Source: Rossellomorea aquimaris
GTDB taxonomy: Bacteria; Bacillota; Bacilli; Bacillales; Bacillaceae_B
Reading direction: 5' to 3'
Length of the DNA: 64,000 nucleotides
Assembly: GCF_020172085.1 (NCBI RefSeq)
Contig: NZ_JAIVAT010000007.1
Location: 124,001 to 188,000, forward strand
Every line of letters begins with the position of its first letter. Within the stretch, counting starts at the first letter, position 1. Below are positions 46,716 through 56,272 of this stretch, piece after piece. Under the pieces are notes generated by a model. It was not told the DNA's origin and ran no database searches. It worked only from the letters and a program-made list of their open reading frames with translations. A program made the translations under genes and the position numbers.

Positions 46716-48968
46716 TTGAATAAAGTATTGACCAACTATTCTATTTACCCATATGAGTCAGAAAAGAAGGAAATCCCGATCGCGTCACTCCATAAGGGAG
46801 AGACTTCGAAGCAACTGATATCCTTCCATGATGAGGATGTTTTTTTCTTTCGGACGATGGAAGAGGCGGGCATCCACCTGAATGCTTCGCAGATTGAAGC
46901 GGTCCGTCATGTCGATGGTCCGTGCCTGACCCTTGCCGGTGCGGGTACGGGGAAGACGACGGTCCTTGTCTGCCGTGCAGGTTACTTGATGACGGTGAAG
47001 AATATTCAACCAAGGAATATTCTGCTTGTGACATTCACGAAGAAAGCGTCGGAAGAAATGAAGCAGCGGATCGCGAGGCTACCGGGTACTGAACATGGTG
47101 GACAGGTACATGCCAGCACGTTTCATGCCTTGTTCCTTTATTTATTGAGATCCCGCCATTATACACAGGAAGTCATTGGGAATGAGCGCTATAAACAGAT
47201 TATTTTAAAGCAGATCCAGAGGGAAATGAATATTTATGACCCCTATGACGCAGAGACGCTCCTCGCCAAACTCTCTCATTATAAGTTAAATCAGAAAGAT
47301 ATCAGAGAGCTCCCTGAAAAATCTAAGTCAGAAAAAGAAGTGCGCAGCATTCTTTTAAAATATGAAGAGTGGAAACGTATGAATCACAAAATGGACTTCG
47401 ATGATATTTTGACCGAGGCGTATCAACTATTATTGGGAAATCCGAATCTGTTGACGTCTCTTCAGCACCGTTTCCAATACGTAATGGTGGATGAGTTTCA
47501 GGATACGAATCTAGTTCAATACGAGCTTATCAAATTAATTGCCGCTCATCGCAATCTGTTCGTGGTAGGGGATGATGATCAAACGATCTATACCTTTAAT
47601 GGAGCACGAAATGAATTTATTTTGGACTTTGATGAAGAATTTCCGGATGCAAAAGTCGTGACCCTGAAAGAAAACTATCGATCCGATGCCTATATCATCG
47701 GGCTCGGGAATGAAGTGATCGGGAAGAATGATCATCGGCGGAAAAAAGAGCTGATCGCCACTAAAGTGGAGGGACATAAGCCTCTTTATTCAAGACCCGC
47801 AACGGCAGATGAAGAAGCGGTCTGGATTACCGAGGAGATTCAAAGATTAATAGGGGAAGGCTATGGTTATGGGGACATAACGATTCTCCACCGTACCATG
47901 AGCAGCGGGCGTGCTGTGTTCGAGCAGCTTCTCTTAAAGGAAATTCCCTTCACGCCCTATAATCAGAAAGATTCCCTTTTCTATGAAAACTGGACGGTGA
48001 AACCGGTGGTTGATTACTTACGGTTATCGATTGTTCCAAGAAATTTCTCAGCCATGGAATCGGTCCTGCCCACCCTTTTCATCCGGAGAGACCGGGGGAT
48101 GGCGCATATTCTGGAAGAGGAACAGAAAGAGAGAAAGAAGTATCCGCTCATTCACTTAACGACTTTACCAGGACTCAAGCCGTTTCAGGTGAAAAATATA
48201 AAAGAACGGATGAAATTTCTGAAGGGAATTGGAGATCAGTCACCGGAAACCGCGATTAAGCGTATCCGAAAGGAATTCTACCATCAATACATTGATGCCC
48301 AGGAATCACATGTGGTGACAGAGCAGAAAGAACTGATCAAAGAGATGCTGGATGAGCTGGAAGGCTCTGCGAAACGGTTTGATACCATCTCAAGTTTCAT
48401 TACCTTCATAGATGATATGAAAGCAAAGTATGAGGAGATTTATTCGAATCAAAGAGGGAGCAAGGACACGAACAGCGTTTCCCTTATGACCATTCACCGA
48501 TCAAAGGGTCTGGAGTTTCCCGTTGTGTTTCTGATCGGGGCCATCGAAGGGAATCTTCCTCACAGTTCTGCCCTCAATGCCAATAAGCTAGAAGATAAGG
48601 TGTACAAAGATCCGAATCAAAAGGAGAAGGCAACGGGAGCTGTGGAGGAAGAAAGGCGGTTGGCCTATGTGGCCATCACCAGGGCAAAAGAGAAATTATT
48701 TATTTCTTCTCCGGCCTATTACCAAGGGGAACAGCGGAAGTGTTCCCGGTTTATTGCAGATTTGTTCAGGCAGACTCCGCATGCTGAACAGCCGAATACG
48801 GATCAAAAGGCAAGAAGGGGAAAGGTGAGTAAGATTCTGGCATGGGTTTGTACGAGCCCCAAATGCATTGCATGGCAGAGGCCCGAAACCCATGAGGATA
48901 CCGATTCCAAGGTTTGTCCCCTTTGTTCGGGTCCGATGAAGCTCGGTGAAAAGGAAATTACGGAATAA
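46716..48968 (+). CDS. UvrD/Rep-type ATP-dependent DNA helicase (YjcD-like)
   Basis: Superfamily 1A helicase of 750 residues. Q motif LNASQIEAV, Walker A GAGTGKTT, motif Ia TFTKKASEEMKQRI, Walker B VDEFQDTN, motif III GDDDQTIYTFNGA, motif V TIHRSKGLEFPVVFL and motif VI VAITRAKEKLFIS are complete. The C-terminus carries a short zinc-ribbon-like CTSPKC...CPLC, and the length matches B. subtilis YjcD as I recall it (about 760 residues). The start is TTG with AGGAGAATGAGCT. It is followed by a terminator. Confidence 0.9.
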   Translation: MNKVLTNYSIYPYESEKKEIPIASLHKGETSKQLISFHDEDVFFFRTMEEAGIHLNASQIEAVRHVDGPCLTLAGAGTGKTTVLVCRAGYLMTVKNIQPRNILLVTFTKKASEEMKQRIARLPGTEHGGQVHASTFHALFLYLLRSRHYTQEVIGNERYKQIILKQIQREMNIYDPYDAETLLAKLSHYKLNQKDIRELPEKSKSEKEVRSILLKYEEWKRMNHKMDFDDILTEAYQLLLGNPNLLTSLQHRFQYVMVDEFQDTNLVQYELIKLIAAHRNLFVVGDDDQTIYTFNGARNEFILDFDEEFPDAKVVTLKENYRSDAYIIGLGNEVIGKNDHRRKKELIATKVEGHKPLYSRPATADEEAVWITEEIQRLIGEGYGYGDITILHRTMSSGRAVFEQLLLKEIPFTPYNQKDSLFYENWTVKPVVDYLRLSIVPRNFSAMESVLPTLFIRRDRGMAHILEEEQKERKKYPLIHLTTLPGLKPFQVKNIKERMKFLKGIGDQSPETAIKRIRKEFYHQYIDAQESHVVTEQKELIKEMLDELEGSAKRFDTISSFITFIDDMKAKYEEIYSNQRGSKDTNSVSLMTIHRSKGLEFPVVFLIGAIEGNLPHSSALNANKLEDKVYKDPNQKEKATGAVEEERRLAYVAITRAKEKLFISSPAYYQGEQRKCSRFIADLFRQTPHAEQPNTDQKARRGKVSKILAWVCTSPKCIAWQRPETHEDTDSKVCPLCSGPMKLGEKEITE

Positions 48969-48970
48969 AA

Positions 48971-49010
48971 ACAGCCCCGGTGTCCTGGAAAGACAGGATA
49001 CCGGGGCTGT
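48971..49010 (+). terminator. Long hairpin terminator after the helicase
   Basis: ACAGCCCCGGTGTCCTG (48971-48987) pairs with the mirror arm ending at 49010 through 17 near-perfect pairs. Ts are few (TTGCGGTTT), so it may terminate weakly or act mainly in 3'-end stability. Confidence 0.75.
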
Positions 49011-49019
49011 TTGCGGTTT

Positions 49020-49139
49020 ATCGGCCGTTATACGGATATATCGACCTTTAGAGAAAAATATCAACCTTTAAACGGATTTATCAACCGTTCTTTCATTTTA
49101 TCAACCGAAGTTTCAGGATATCGACCGTTCTACAAAATC
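49020..49139 (+). repeat. Degenerate 20-bp tandem array 4 (6 units)
   Basis: Six units at an exact 20-bp step (49020, 49040, 49060, 49080, 49100, 49120). Each begins ATC(A/G)(A/G)CC followed by a T- or A-rich variable half. It begins 10 bases after the helicase terminator. Confidence 0.88.
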
Positions 49140-49178
49140 AACATTTTCTGCACACATGTTCATCAAAAAGCTATAACA

Positions 49179-49316
49179 TCATTGTGAAAAATGATCATCA
49201 TGTGAATCAATCTTCTTTGCATCATTTGAATCCAAAGCCTGTCTTAAGAAATAAATCAGGATACTCATGATCATGCCCAGCATCACGATCAAGCCAATCG
49301 TTATCGTAATTCCCAT
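49179..49316 (-). CDS. Hidden 45-residue single-pass membrane protein
   Basis: Reads MGITITIGLIVMLGMIMSIL, then IYFLRQALDS and a hydrophilic tail rich in Asp, His and Lys. One transmembrane helix (about 3-24) precedes a cytoplasmic-type tail. AAAGGAGGGCATCATCTG precedes the ATG, a strong ribosome-binding site. It lies in what would otherwise be a 480-bp gene-free gap between the helicase and kynB, on the same strand as kynB-kynU and downstream of them. Function unknown. Confidence 0.7.
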   Translation of the reverse strand: MGITITIGLIVMLGMIMSILIYFLRQALDSNDAKKIDSHDDHFSQ

Positions 49317-49447
49317 CAGATGATGCCCTCCTTTTTTATCTAGCTATCGTCAAAATGTCATCATTTTAAACGTCTAGTATTAGTCTATGAAAAAGGAGGG
49401 GAGATATATTCGGCCTGAAGGACAAAATAATTCAATGAAAATTCTTG

Positions 49448-50074
49448 TTAAGTGCGTCGATCAATCAAAACGGCGCGAACCGGTGAGCCGTCCCCTTCTT
49501 GTAGGGGAAGGGGGAGAGCCACCAGTTCGTAAACCCCTGGATCTACATGGGAAAGATCGATCCCTTCCAAAATCCCGATATCATGTTCCCGGAGAGAATG
49601 GTGGGCGACTAATTCCTTGCTATCCAAAGGATCGACAGAAGGAAGGTCCACACCGATCAAATTAATGCCCTTTTCTTTCAAAAAAGCGGGCAGCTCTTTA
49701 TGAACAGGAGGAATATTCTCAGGGAATTTGCCTGAAAGCTTCCATGCGTTGGTCTTGAATAGAACCTTATCTACACCAGTAAAATCAATCCCCATTACAT
49801 GTTCAGGACTGATTTCCAGAGTTCCCTCTACCGATACCACGATTGCCCGTCCCATGAATCGCTCAAGGGGTATGTCGAGTATCCGTTTCCCGTCACTGTC
49901 AAAGTGGAAAGGAGCATCAACATGGGTGCCGGTGTGTGAGCTCATCGTCAGCTGCCCGACATTGACGGATCCTGTTTCCTCCTTCGTCCAGTTCAATGAG
50001 AAGGTAAAGGGAGTGTCTCCCGGCCAGATCGGTGTATCATTCTTAAGGGGTCTGGAAATATCAATGATCTTCAA
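49448..50074 (-). CDS. kynB: Kynurenine formamidase (cyclase family)
   Basis: Metal-dependent cyclase-family hydrolase of 208 residues releasing formate from N-formylkynurenine. The N-terminal ISRPLKNDTPIWPGDTPF and metal-binding SSHTGTHVDAPFHFD are diagnostic; the second metal region is VAHHSLREHDIGILEGIDL. It lies 25 bases after kynU on the minus strand. Its partner tryptophan 2,3-dioxygenase (kynA) is not in the window. Confidence 0.93.
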   Translation of the reverse strand: MKIIDISRPLKNDTPIWPGDTPFTFSLNWTKEETGSVNVGQLTMSSHTGTHVDAPFHFDSDGKRILDIPLERFMGRAIVVSVEGTLEISPEHVMGIDFTGVDKVLFKTNAWKLSGKFPENIPPVHKELPAFLKEKGINLIGVDLPSVDPLDSKELVAHHSLREHDIGILEGIDLSHVDPGVYELVALPLPLQEGDGSPVRAVLIDRRT

Positions 50075-50099
50075 GTGGTTTCATCCTTTCTATCAGATA

Positions 50100-51383
50100 T
50101 TAGGCAACAACATTCCGCGTGTTTTCAAACTGCTTATATTCTTCATTTTCCATGATGTTCTTCAGGATTTGAATGGTCTCCCAGACATCTTCGTAGGAAG
50201 AATAAAGAGCCACTGGAGCCAATCGGATCACATTTGGTGAACGAAAGTCAGGTGTTACCTTGTTTGCTTTCAAGGCTTTGCAGATTCTTGCGGCTTCTTC
50301 ATGCTTTAAGCTGATATGCCCGCCTCGGCGGTCGTCATCAAGTGGATTGCAGACGGTGAAACCATGACCAGAAAGTTCCTGGTTGATGAGGTCCATCATG
50401 AATCTTGTAAGGGAAAGGGACTTTCTTCTCAGATTCTCGATCCCTGCTTCCTCGAATAGCTCAAGGGAGCCGAGTAACGGTGCGCTGCTTAATATATGCG
50501 GAGTGCCAATTTGATAAGCTCCGGCAGAGTCAGCGTGAAGGAGCGTATGATCCATATCGAACTGCTTATCCTTACGGGAACTGAACCAGCCTGATAGACC
50601 AGGCTTTTTCCCTCTATGCCTGTTGTGAACGAATAGTCCACCTACACCACCCGGGCCGCTATTTAAGTATTTGTAATTGCACCAAACCGCAAAGTCTACC
50701 CCATCCTCGTGTAATTGGTGGGGAAGGGCGCCGATGGAATGGGCCAGGTCGAATCCAATCACAATACCACGTTTATGTGCTTCGTCCGTCAATTGTTTGA
50801 TATTCAATAGCTGACCGCTTCGATAAAGAACAGAAGGTAATAGGATAAGGGCGATATCGTCTGTCATGTTCGCGATGATATCTTCTTCTCGTAATGTGTA
50901 TCCGTCCGTGCTCTTTACTTGTATCAAATGTTCGTCTGGGGAGTAGCCTTTCAGCTCAAGCTGACTTTGAATCGCGTATATATCGGACGGGAATGTCAAT
51001 TCATCCGCCAGGATCTTTGTACGTTTTTCACCAGGCTGATAGAAAGTGGCCAGTAATTGATGAAGATTCGTCGTAATGGAACCTGTGACGATGACTTCCT
51101 CTTTTTCTGCTCCGATTAAAGGGGCAGTCATCTCTCCAAGTTTCTCAGAATAATAGAACCATGGCTCCTGTCCGTCCATCCATCCATCGATTCCGTGTTC
51201 CTTCCAATCTTGCAGGGACGTCAGCAGTGAATTCTCCGCCCGTTTCGATAATAAGCCTAAAGAATTCCCATCCATATAATAGTGATCTTCTTTTATGTAA
51301 AATTCATTGCGGAAATGAGCCAGTGAGTCTTGTTTATCCCATTCCTTAGCATGTGCCAGTGTTAATTCTTCTGTATGTTTCAT
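50100..51383 (-). CDS. kynU: Kynureninase
   Basis: PLP-dependent hydrolase of 427 residues splitting kynurenine to anthranilate and alanine. [15 protein letters not shown] opens the fold; [15 protein letters not shown] and the PLP-lysine region [20 protein letters not shown] are diagnostic. It is the first gene of a kynU-kynB operon, divergent from a sigma-54 activator. GGGGGATTGGG lies before the ATG. Confidence 0.95.
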   Translation of the reverse strand: MKHTEELTLAHAKEWDKQDSLAHFRNEFYIKEDHYYMDGNSLGLLSKRAENSLLTSLQDWKEHGIDGWMDGQEPWFYYSEKLGEMTAPLIGAEKEEVIVTGSITTNLHQLLATFYQPGEKRTKILADELTFPSDIYAIQSQLELKGYSPDEHLIQVKSTDGYTLREEDIIANMTDDIALILLPSVLYRSGQLLNIKQLTDEAHKRGIVIGFDLAHSIGALPHQLHEDGVDFAVWCNYKYLNSGPGGVGGLFVHNRHRGKKPGLSGWFSSRKDKQFDMDHTLLHADSAGAYQIGTPHILSSAPLLGSLELFEEAGIENLRRKSLSLTRFMMDLINQELSGHGFTVCNPLDDDRRGGHISLKHEEAARICKALKANKVTPDFRSPNVIRLAPVALYSSYEDVWETIQILKNIMENEEYKQFENTRNVVA

Positions 51384-51419
51384 CCCAATCCCCCTTGTAC
51401 AGTCTTACCAAAATCATAA

Positions 51420-51576
51420 TCGAAATGATTTGAATAGTAAAATAATTATTTCGATTCACAAAAGAAAGTTATTTATTATTGAATAAATTATTCATAAATG
51501 TATAAATAATCAAAAAAGTCTGGTATAAATGGATTAATATAATAATTTTCACGAATATTATTCATTTTTGAATAAT
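51420..51576. promoter_or_regulatory. kynU / sigma-54 activator intergenic operators
   Basis: Three inverted repeats. TCGAAATGATT (51420-51430) / AATTATTTCGA (51444-51454) overlaps a minus-strand promoter-like pair (TTGTGA, 16-bp gap, TACTAT) for kynU. TGAATAA-A-TTATTCA lies at 51480-51494. ATTATTCATTTTTGAATAAT lies at 51557-51576, just before the activator. The last two share the TGAATAA half-site and could be sites of the activator itself. Confidence 0.55.
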
Positions 51577-51604
51577 CTCGTGAGGATTGAAGGGGAGACT
51601 GTCG

Positions 51605-52984
51605 GTGACTGAATCGAAAAAAATCTGGAATGAAAATGAAGCTATTCTTCATTCGTTGCAGGATGATATTTTAGTAACAAATACAGATGGAATCATTTTG
51701 AAAGTCAGTGAGGCAACCGGTGAGATCTATAATGTGAAATCGGAGGATATGGTGGGGAAATCCGTCTATGATCTTGAGAAGGAAGGAATCTTCACTCCCT
51801 TATTAACACCCATCGTGTTAAAGGAAAAGAAAAAAATCACCCTTGTGCAAACGAGTAAGGAAGGTAAGAAACTACTGGTTACAGGAATCCCTGTCTTTCA
51901 TGAAGATGGGGAACTTGTGCGGGTCGTAAGCTATTCACACGACGTCACGGAATTATTGAATATGAAAAAATACTTAGAGGATATGGAAGACGAGATGGAA
52001 AGGGTAAAGAGTGAACTTGAAATTCTCAGGAGCCGCCATCATTATTCAGAAGGAATCATCGCGACCAGTGATGAGATGAAAAGAGTATTGCAGGTTGCCC
52101 TCCAGGTATCGGAAGTGGATGTGAACGTTTTGTTGTTAGGGGAATCCGGTGTCGGTAAGTCCCATATCGCCAAATTCATTCATAACAAAAGTCAAAGAAA
52201 CGGCGGGCCGTTCATCGAAGTCAATTGCGGGGCTATTCCAGAATCCTTATTTGAAGCAGAATTTTTCGGGTATGAGCCCGGATCGTTTACTGGAGCAGAT
52301 CGTAAGGGGAAGGTAGGATTAGCTGAATTGGCAGAAGGTGGGACGCTTTTTCTTGATGAAATCGGGGAACTTTCACCATCAAATCAAGTGAAAATTCTAA
52401 AGTTCATTCAAGAGAAACAGTTTTATCGGGTGGGTGGAACGAAGCAAAGGAAAGTGGATTTTCGTGTCTTGGCTGCGACGAACAGGGACTTGGAGATGGC
52501 GGTAGAGAAGAGGGAGTTCAGGCAGGATTTGTTCTTTCGGTTAAATGTAGTGCCCATTACGATCCCGCCTCTAAGGGAGCGGACATCGGATATCATTACG
52601 ATGATCGATTACTTTGTGAGTTATTTTTGTGACAAATATCAGCGTCAGAGAACCATGGATGAAGGAGTGATCCATCAGCTGCTGATTCAAGAATGGAAAG
52701 GGAATGTCAGGGAATTAATGAACTTGATCGAGAGATTGATTGTGACTTCTTCCAATCAGTTAATCGAAATGGAAAACCTTCCGGGACGATATATAAAACA
52801 TATTGGTGACCTGTCGGAGCTTGGTCATGACGGGCAATCGTTGAAAGATATTCTTGAAGCGGTTGAGGAACAGGTGCTGAAGAAAGCGAGGGACAAGCAT
52901 AAGACCACAACTCAGATGTCCCATAGTCTTGGTATCAGTCAACCTTCTGTAGTCAGAAAACTCAAAAAGTACAAAATAAAATAA
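51605..52984 (+). CDS. Sigma-54-dependent transcriptional activator with PAS domain
   Basis: Enhancer-binding protein of 459 residues. An N-terminal PAS domain (about 8-125) is followed by a short coiled coil, then the AAA+ domain with Walker A GESGVGKS, the sigma-54 loop as GSFTGAD (GAFTGA class), Walker B GGTLFLDEIGEL and LRERTSDI. The C-terminal Fis-type helix-turn-helix is TTQMSHSLGISQPSVVRKLKKY. The GTG at 51605 has AGGGGAGACTGTCG; a TTG upstream overlaps another site. It sits directly before a -24/-12 promoter, so it likely activates the downstream transporter-aminotransferase operon. Confidence 0.93.
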   Translation: MTESKKIWNENEAILHSLQDDILVTNTDGIILKVSEATGEIYNVKSEDMVGKSVYDLEKEGIFTPLLTPIVLKEKKKITLVQTSKEGKKLLVTGIPVFHEDGELVRVVSYSHDVTELLNMKKYLEDMEDEMERVKSELEILRSRHHYSEGIIATSDEMKRVLQVALQVSEVDVNVLLLGESGVGKSHIAKFIHNKSQRNGGPFIEVNCGAIPESLFEAEFFGYEPGSFTGADRKGKVGLAELAEGGTLFLDEIGELSPSNQVKILKFIQEKQFYRVGGTKQRKVDFRVLAATNRDLEMAVEKREFRQDLFFRLNVVPITIPPLRERTSDIITMIDYFVSYFCDKYQRQRTMDEGVIHQLLIQEWKGNVRELMNLIERLIVTSSNQLIEMENLPGRYIKHIGDLSELGHDGQSLKDILEAVEEQVLKKARDKHKTTTQMSHSLGISQPSVVRKLKKYKIK

Positions 52985-52987
52985 AAA

Positions 52988-53004
52988 TTGGCATGATACT
53001 TGCA
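52988..53004 (+). promoter_or_regulatory. Sigma-54 (-24/-12) promoter
   Basis: TTGGCATGATACTTGCA matches TTGGCACN5TTGCW with a single change; the GG and GC are 10 bases apart. It drives the YjiH-type transporter and aminotransferase. Confidence 0.9.
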
Positions 53005-53103
53005 AGTAAGTAGGTGAATAGAATCAAAATCGGAAGAAGGAGGAGCGGGGTCTGAATTTGAACGTCCAAGATCGAGAATTACATTTCAAAGGGGTGTTTA
53101 GCA

Positions 53104-54489
53104 ATGGAAGTTGGAAAACAAAATGTCAGTGAGTTACAAAATCAGTCCGGTCGATCGGTAAAGGAAGCGATGAAGTTTATCCTTCCTTCCTTACTAGGGG
53201 TATTGTTGTTTTTGATTCCTATCACCTATGAAGGAAACATGACCATTGGGGTCGGGATATTTGCCTCTTATTTTCAAGGGATGCTCGAAGATATATTGCC
53301 ATTATTCATGACCATCATCTTTGGCCTATCAGCTCTGATGGCCATTTATACGAAAGTGTTCAATCCCCAGTGGGTTATTAAACAATCATTCTTGAAAGGA
53401 CTTTTTGATGTAGGATATTTTTGGATCGCCATCCGCGTCATCGGGACTGTTTTTGCAGTGATGACCGTTAATGGAATCGGTCCGGAATGGATCATATCCG
53501 ACTTTACAGGTGGGACGGTTTTGTATTCGTTAGTTCCTGTCTTGACCACGTGGTTCTTGTTTGCAGGTTTATTAATGCCCCTCCTCCTGGATTTTGGACT
53601 GATGGATTTCTTCGGAACGCTACTTCAGAAAATCATGAAGCCCTTATTCCAGCTGCCGGGAAGATCGTCCATCGATGCCCTTGCTTCCTGGATGGGGAGT
53701 GGGACGGTAGGCGTTCTGATTACCACAAAACAATTTGAAGAAGGATATTACACCAAGCGTGAAGCCGCTGTGATTGCAACGAACTTCTCGGTTGCTTCCA
53801 TCGCATTCAGTCTCGTGATTGTCAGTTTTATCGGTTTGGAATCAATGTTTGTCCAATTATACGGGACGGTCGTGATTGCAGGAATTGCTGCCGCAGTGAT
53901 CTGCCCACGGATCCCGCCGCTTTCCCGAAAGAAAGACACCTATTATGAACCGGTCGGCATGCAAATTTCTGAAACGGTCCCTGAAAACGTATCTCGTCTT
54001 CAATGGGGATTCGAAAAAGCCGTAGAAAAGGCATCTGAAGTGAAAAGTGTAGGGGAAGTGACGAAAAAAGGACTGCAAAATGTATTGGATATCTGGTTCG
54101 GTCTCATTCCACTCGTCATGGCACTGGGGACACTGGCTTTAGTCGTCGCAGAATATACACCGGTGTTCGATGTATTGGCCTATCCGGTCGTACCATTCCT
54201 TGAGCTCCTTCAAATACCACAGGCAACAGATGCAGCACCTGCGATGATCGTCGGATTTGCTGATATGTTCCTGCCGGCGGTGGTTGGAAGTGGGATTGAG
54301 AGTGAGTTAACGAGATTTGTGATTGCTGCTATGTCTCTGACTCAATTAATCTACATGTCTGAGATCGGGATCCTTTTGATTAAATCCAAGATTCCCATTA
54401 GCTTTTTAGATCTGTTCATCATCTTTATCCAACGTACGATCATTACATTGCCGATCGTAGCGTTATTGGCGCACTTTTTCTTTATGTAG
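53104..54489 (+). CDS. YjiH-type membrane transporter with nucleoside-recognition (Gate) domain
   Basis: Integral membrane protein of 461 residues with about ten hydrophobic helices. LMPLLLDFGLMDFFGTLLQKIMKPLFQLPGRSSIDALASWMGSGTVGVLITTKQFEEGYYTKREAAVIATNFSV is the Gate-domain signature of YjiH/SpmA-like proteins. Substrate is unknown. The sigma-54 promoter and the following aminotransferase suggest import of an amine or amino acid, inferred only. AAAGGGGTGTTTAGCA precedes the ATG. Confidence 0.82.
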   Translation: MEVGKQNVSELQNQSGRSVKEAMKFILPSLLGVLLFLIPITYEGNMTIGVGIFASYFQGMLEDILPLFMTIIFGLSALMAIYTKVFNPQWVIKQSFLKGLFDVGYFWIAIRVIGTVFAVMTVNGIGPEWIISDFTGGTVLYSLVPVLTTWFLFAGLLMPLLLDFGLMDFFGTLLQKIMKPLFQLPGRSSIDALASWMGSGTVGVLITTKQFEEGYYTKREAAVIATNFSVASIAFSLVIVSFIGLESMFVQLYGTVVIAGIAAAVICPRIPPLSRKKDTYYEPVGMQISETVPENVSRLQWGFEKAVEKASEVKSVGEVTKKGLQNVLDIWFGLIPLVMALGTLALVVAEYTPVFDVLAYPVVPFLELLQIPQATDAAPAMIVGFADMFLPAVVGSGIESELTRFVIAAMSLTQLIYMSEIGILLIKSKIPISFLDLFIIFIQRTIITLPIVALLAHFFFM

Positions 54490-54531
54490 GACCTCGAAGA
54501 TTTATACAAAAAGGATATGGGGGTTACAGAA

Positions 54532-55854
54532 ATGGAACGAACGTTTGAACAGCTTATTGAGCGCATGCCGGATCGCCTAGCACCGAGTATGGCTAAAGAC
54601 CATCCAAATTTACCGGTCGTGAAAGAAGAAGGATGTTATTACTATGGACTGGACGGAAAGAAGTACCTTGATTTCACTTCGGGGATTGCCGTGACGAATG
54701 TGGGGCATCGTCATCCGAAAATCGTGCAGGCCATCAAAGATGCAGCAGACGGGCTGATGCACGGTCCGTCAGGTGTCATCATGTATGAATCGATTCTTCG
54801 CCTGGCAGATGAACTGGCAGAGATACTTCCGGGTGACCTGGATAGTTTCTTCTTTGCCAACAGCGGAACGGAAGCGATCGAGGGGGCGATCAAGCTGGCT
54901 AAATATGTGAAGAAGCGCCCATATGTAGTTTCCTTTACTGGATGTTTTCATGGACGCTCCCTTGGTGCCTTAAGTGTCACAACTTCCAAGAGTAAGTATC
55001 GAAAGTTTATGCAGCCACCAGGATTAACGTATCAAATTCCTTATGCGAACGAACGGGAGTGCCCAGAGGGAGAGGATCCAGGCTCATATGTTGTCAGCAA
55101 GCTCGAAAAGGATTTTGAAACGCTTTTTAATCATCAGGTAACTCCTGAAGAAGTGGCATGTGTCATTTTGGAACCCGTACTTGGGGAAGGGGGGTATATC
55201 GTCCCTCCGAAGGCCTGGCTTAAAAAAGTGAGAGAAATTTGTGATCGCCACGATATTTTATTGATTTTTGATGAAGTGCAAACGGGGTTCGGGCGTACAG
55301 GAAATTGGTTTGCCGCGCAAACCTTTGATGTGACACCTGATATTATGGCGATTGCCAAAGGAATTGCTTCTGGACTTCCTCTGAGCGCGACGGTAGCATC
55401 CAATAAATTGATGAGGCAGTGGCCCCTTGGAAGTCATGGGACGACGTTCGGTGGAAACCCGATCGCTTGCTCTGTTGGTCTTGCTACCTTAGAAGTCATG
55501 AAAGAGGAACACCTTTTGGATAATACGAAGACGATGGGGGCCTATGCCGTTTCAAAGCTTGAAAAATTGCAGGAGAAACATTCTGTGATCGGAAGTATCA
55601 GGGCGGTAGGACTGATGATCGGGATTGAAATCGTTCATCCCCAATCGGGTAAACCGAATCAGGAAGGATTAATGGACATCCTCGATCGGGCATTGGAAAA
55701 AGGGGTCTTATTTTACCTATGTGGAAACCACTCTGAAGTGATCCGCATGATTCCTCCCCTTAGCGTGACAAAAGAACAAATCGATGAGGGACTGCGCATG
55801 TTAGATGAGGCACTTAGTGAATATGAGGCTACGTTGATGAGTCATTTCGATTAA
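54532..55854 (+). CDS. Class III aminotransferase (GabT-like)
   Basis: PLP-dependent omega-aminotransferase of 440 residues, similar to 4-aminobutyrate aminotransferases. [34 protein letters not shown], the Asp in [15 protein letters not shown] and the PLP-lysine [16 protein letters not shown] are intact. The ATG at 54532 is preferred because GGGGGTTACAGAA precedes it. It is cotranscribed with the YjiH transporter under sigma-54 control, so it probably degrades the transported amine (GABA, beta-alanine or another omega-amino acid). Confidence 0.88.
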   Translation: MERTFEQLIERMPDRLAPSMAKDHPNLPVVKEEGCYYYGLDGKKYLDFTSGIAVTNVGHRHPKIVQAIKDAADGLMHGPSGVIMYESILRLADELAEILPGDLDSFFFANSGTEAIEGAIKLAKYVKKRPYVVSFTGCFHGRSLGALSVTTSKSKYRKFMQPPGLTYQIPYANERECPEGEDPGSYVVSKLEKDFETLFNHQVTPEEVACVILEPVLGEGGYIVPPKAWLKKVREICDRHDILLIFDEVQTGFGRTGNWFAAQTFDVTPDIMAIAKGIASGLPLSATVASNKLMRQWPLGSHGTTFGGNPIACSVGLATLEVMKEEHLLDNTKTMGAYAVSKLEKLQEKHSVIGSIRAVGLMIGIEIVHPQSGKPNQEGLMDILDRALEKGVLFYLCGNHSEVIRMIPPLSVTKEQIDEGLRMLDEALSEYEATLMSHFD

Positions 55855-55904
55855 AAGCAAAGGCTATCTTTGTAAACTATGTTGCTTTTGAAAAAGAGAG
55901 TAGT

Positions 55905-56010
55905 TGCGGATTTCCGCACAAGATGATCGCTTTCAGCGTGTCGTGAGCCATAGTCTTTTTGAGAGCTATGTGGGGTCTCTAACTTTCCAAGATGATGATA
56001 AACTCTTTTA
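55905..56010 (+). repeat. Structured intergenic repeat, degenerate copy B
   Basis: Matches copy A in order: GATTTCCGC, GATCGCTTTC, GTCGTGAG, GTGGGGTCTC, AACTTTCC. It has its own apical pairing CATAG (55949-55953) / CTATG (55966-55970). The CTCCTCGG box is lost. Confidence 0.5.
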
Positions 56011-56030
56011 TTACCATGTCATTATGGATG

Positions 56031-56198
56031 GCTCTGTCACAAAAAACTTTTTAGATGGTGAGGGGAACTGCGTAGACTCCTACGGAAAACGGACGTGCCG
56101 AGACCCCGGAAGCGAAGTATGCTGAGGAGGCTCGGCCGAACGTCCGTGGAAAGCGAAGCGGTTCCCCTCACCATTCAGCACACACTCTTTGACAGAGC
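56031..56198 (-). repeat. Structured intergenic repeat, copy C (inverted)
   Basis: Nested arms: GCTCTGTCA (56031-56039) / TGACAGAGC (56190-56198), TGGTGAGGGGAACTGC (56056-56071) / GCGGTTCCCCTCACCA (56158-56173), GGACGT (56091-56096) / ACGTCC (56140-56145), and GCCGAG/CTCGGC. The conserved boxes GACTCCT, GGAAAA, GAGACCCC, GAGGAGGCTC and GGAAAGCGA match the reverse complement of copy A, while the arms differ. Confidence 0.72.
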
Positions 56199-56216
56199 TT
56201 TCGAAACAGCCAAAGC

Positions 56217-56263
56217 AAAAGGCCGGACTCAAGTACAAAAACGTACCTGATTCCGGCCTTTTT
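56217..56263. terminator. Bidirectional terminator between aminotransferase and symporter
   Basis: GGCCGGACTCAAGTAC (56221-56236) pairs with GTACCTGATTCCGGCC (56243-56258), with AAAA on the left and TTTTT on the right, serving convergent genes. Confidence 0.88.
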
Positions 56264-56272
56264 ATGATGATA

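Noticed and set aside
53041..53103. Tiny leader frame in the sigma-54 operon
   Set aside because: A TTG frame follows GGAGGAGCGGGG but runs into the transporter start in another frame; evidence too thin to list as a gene.
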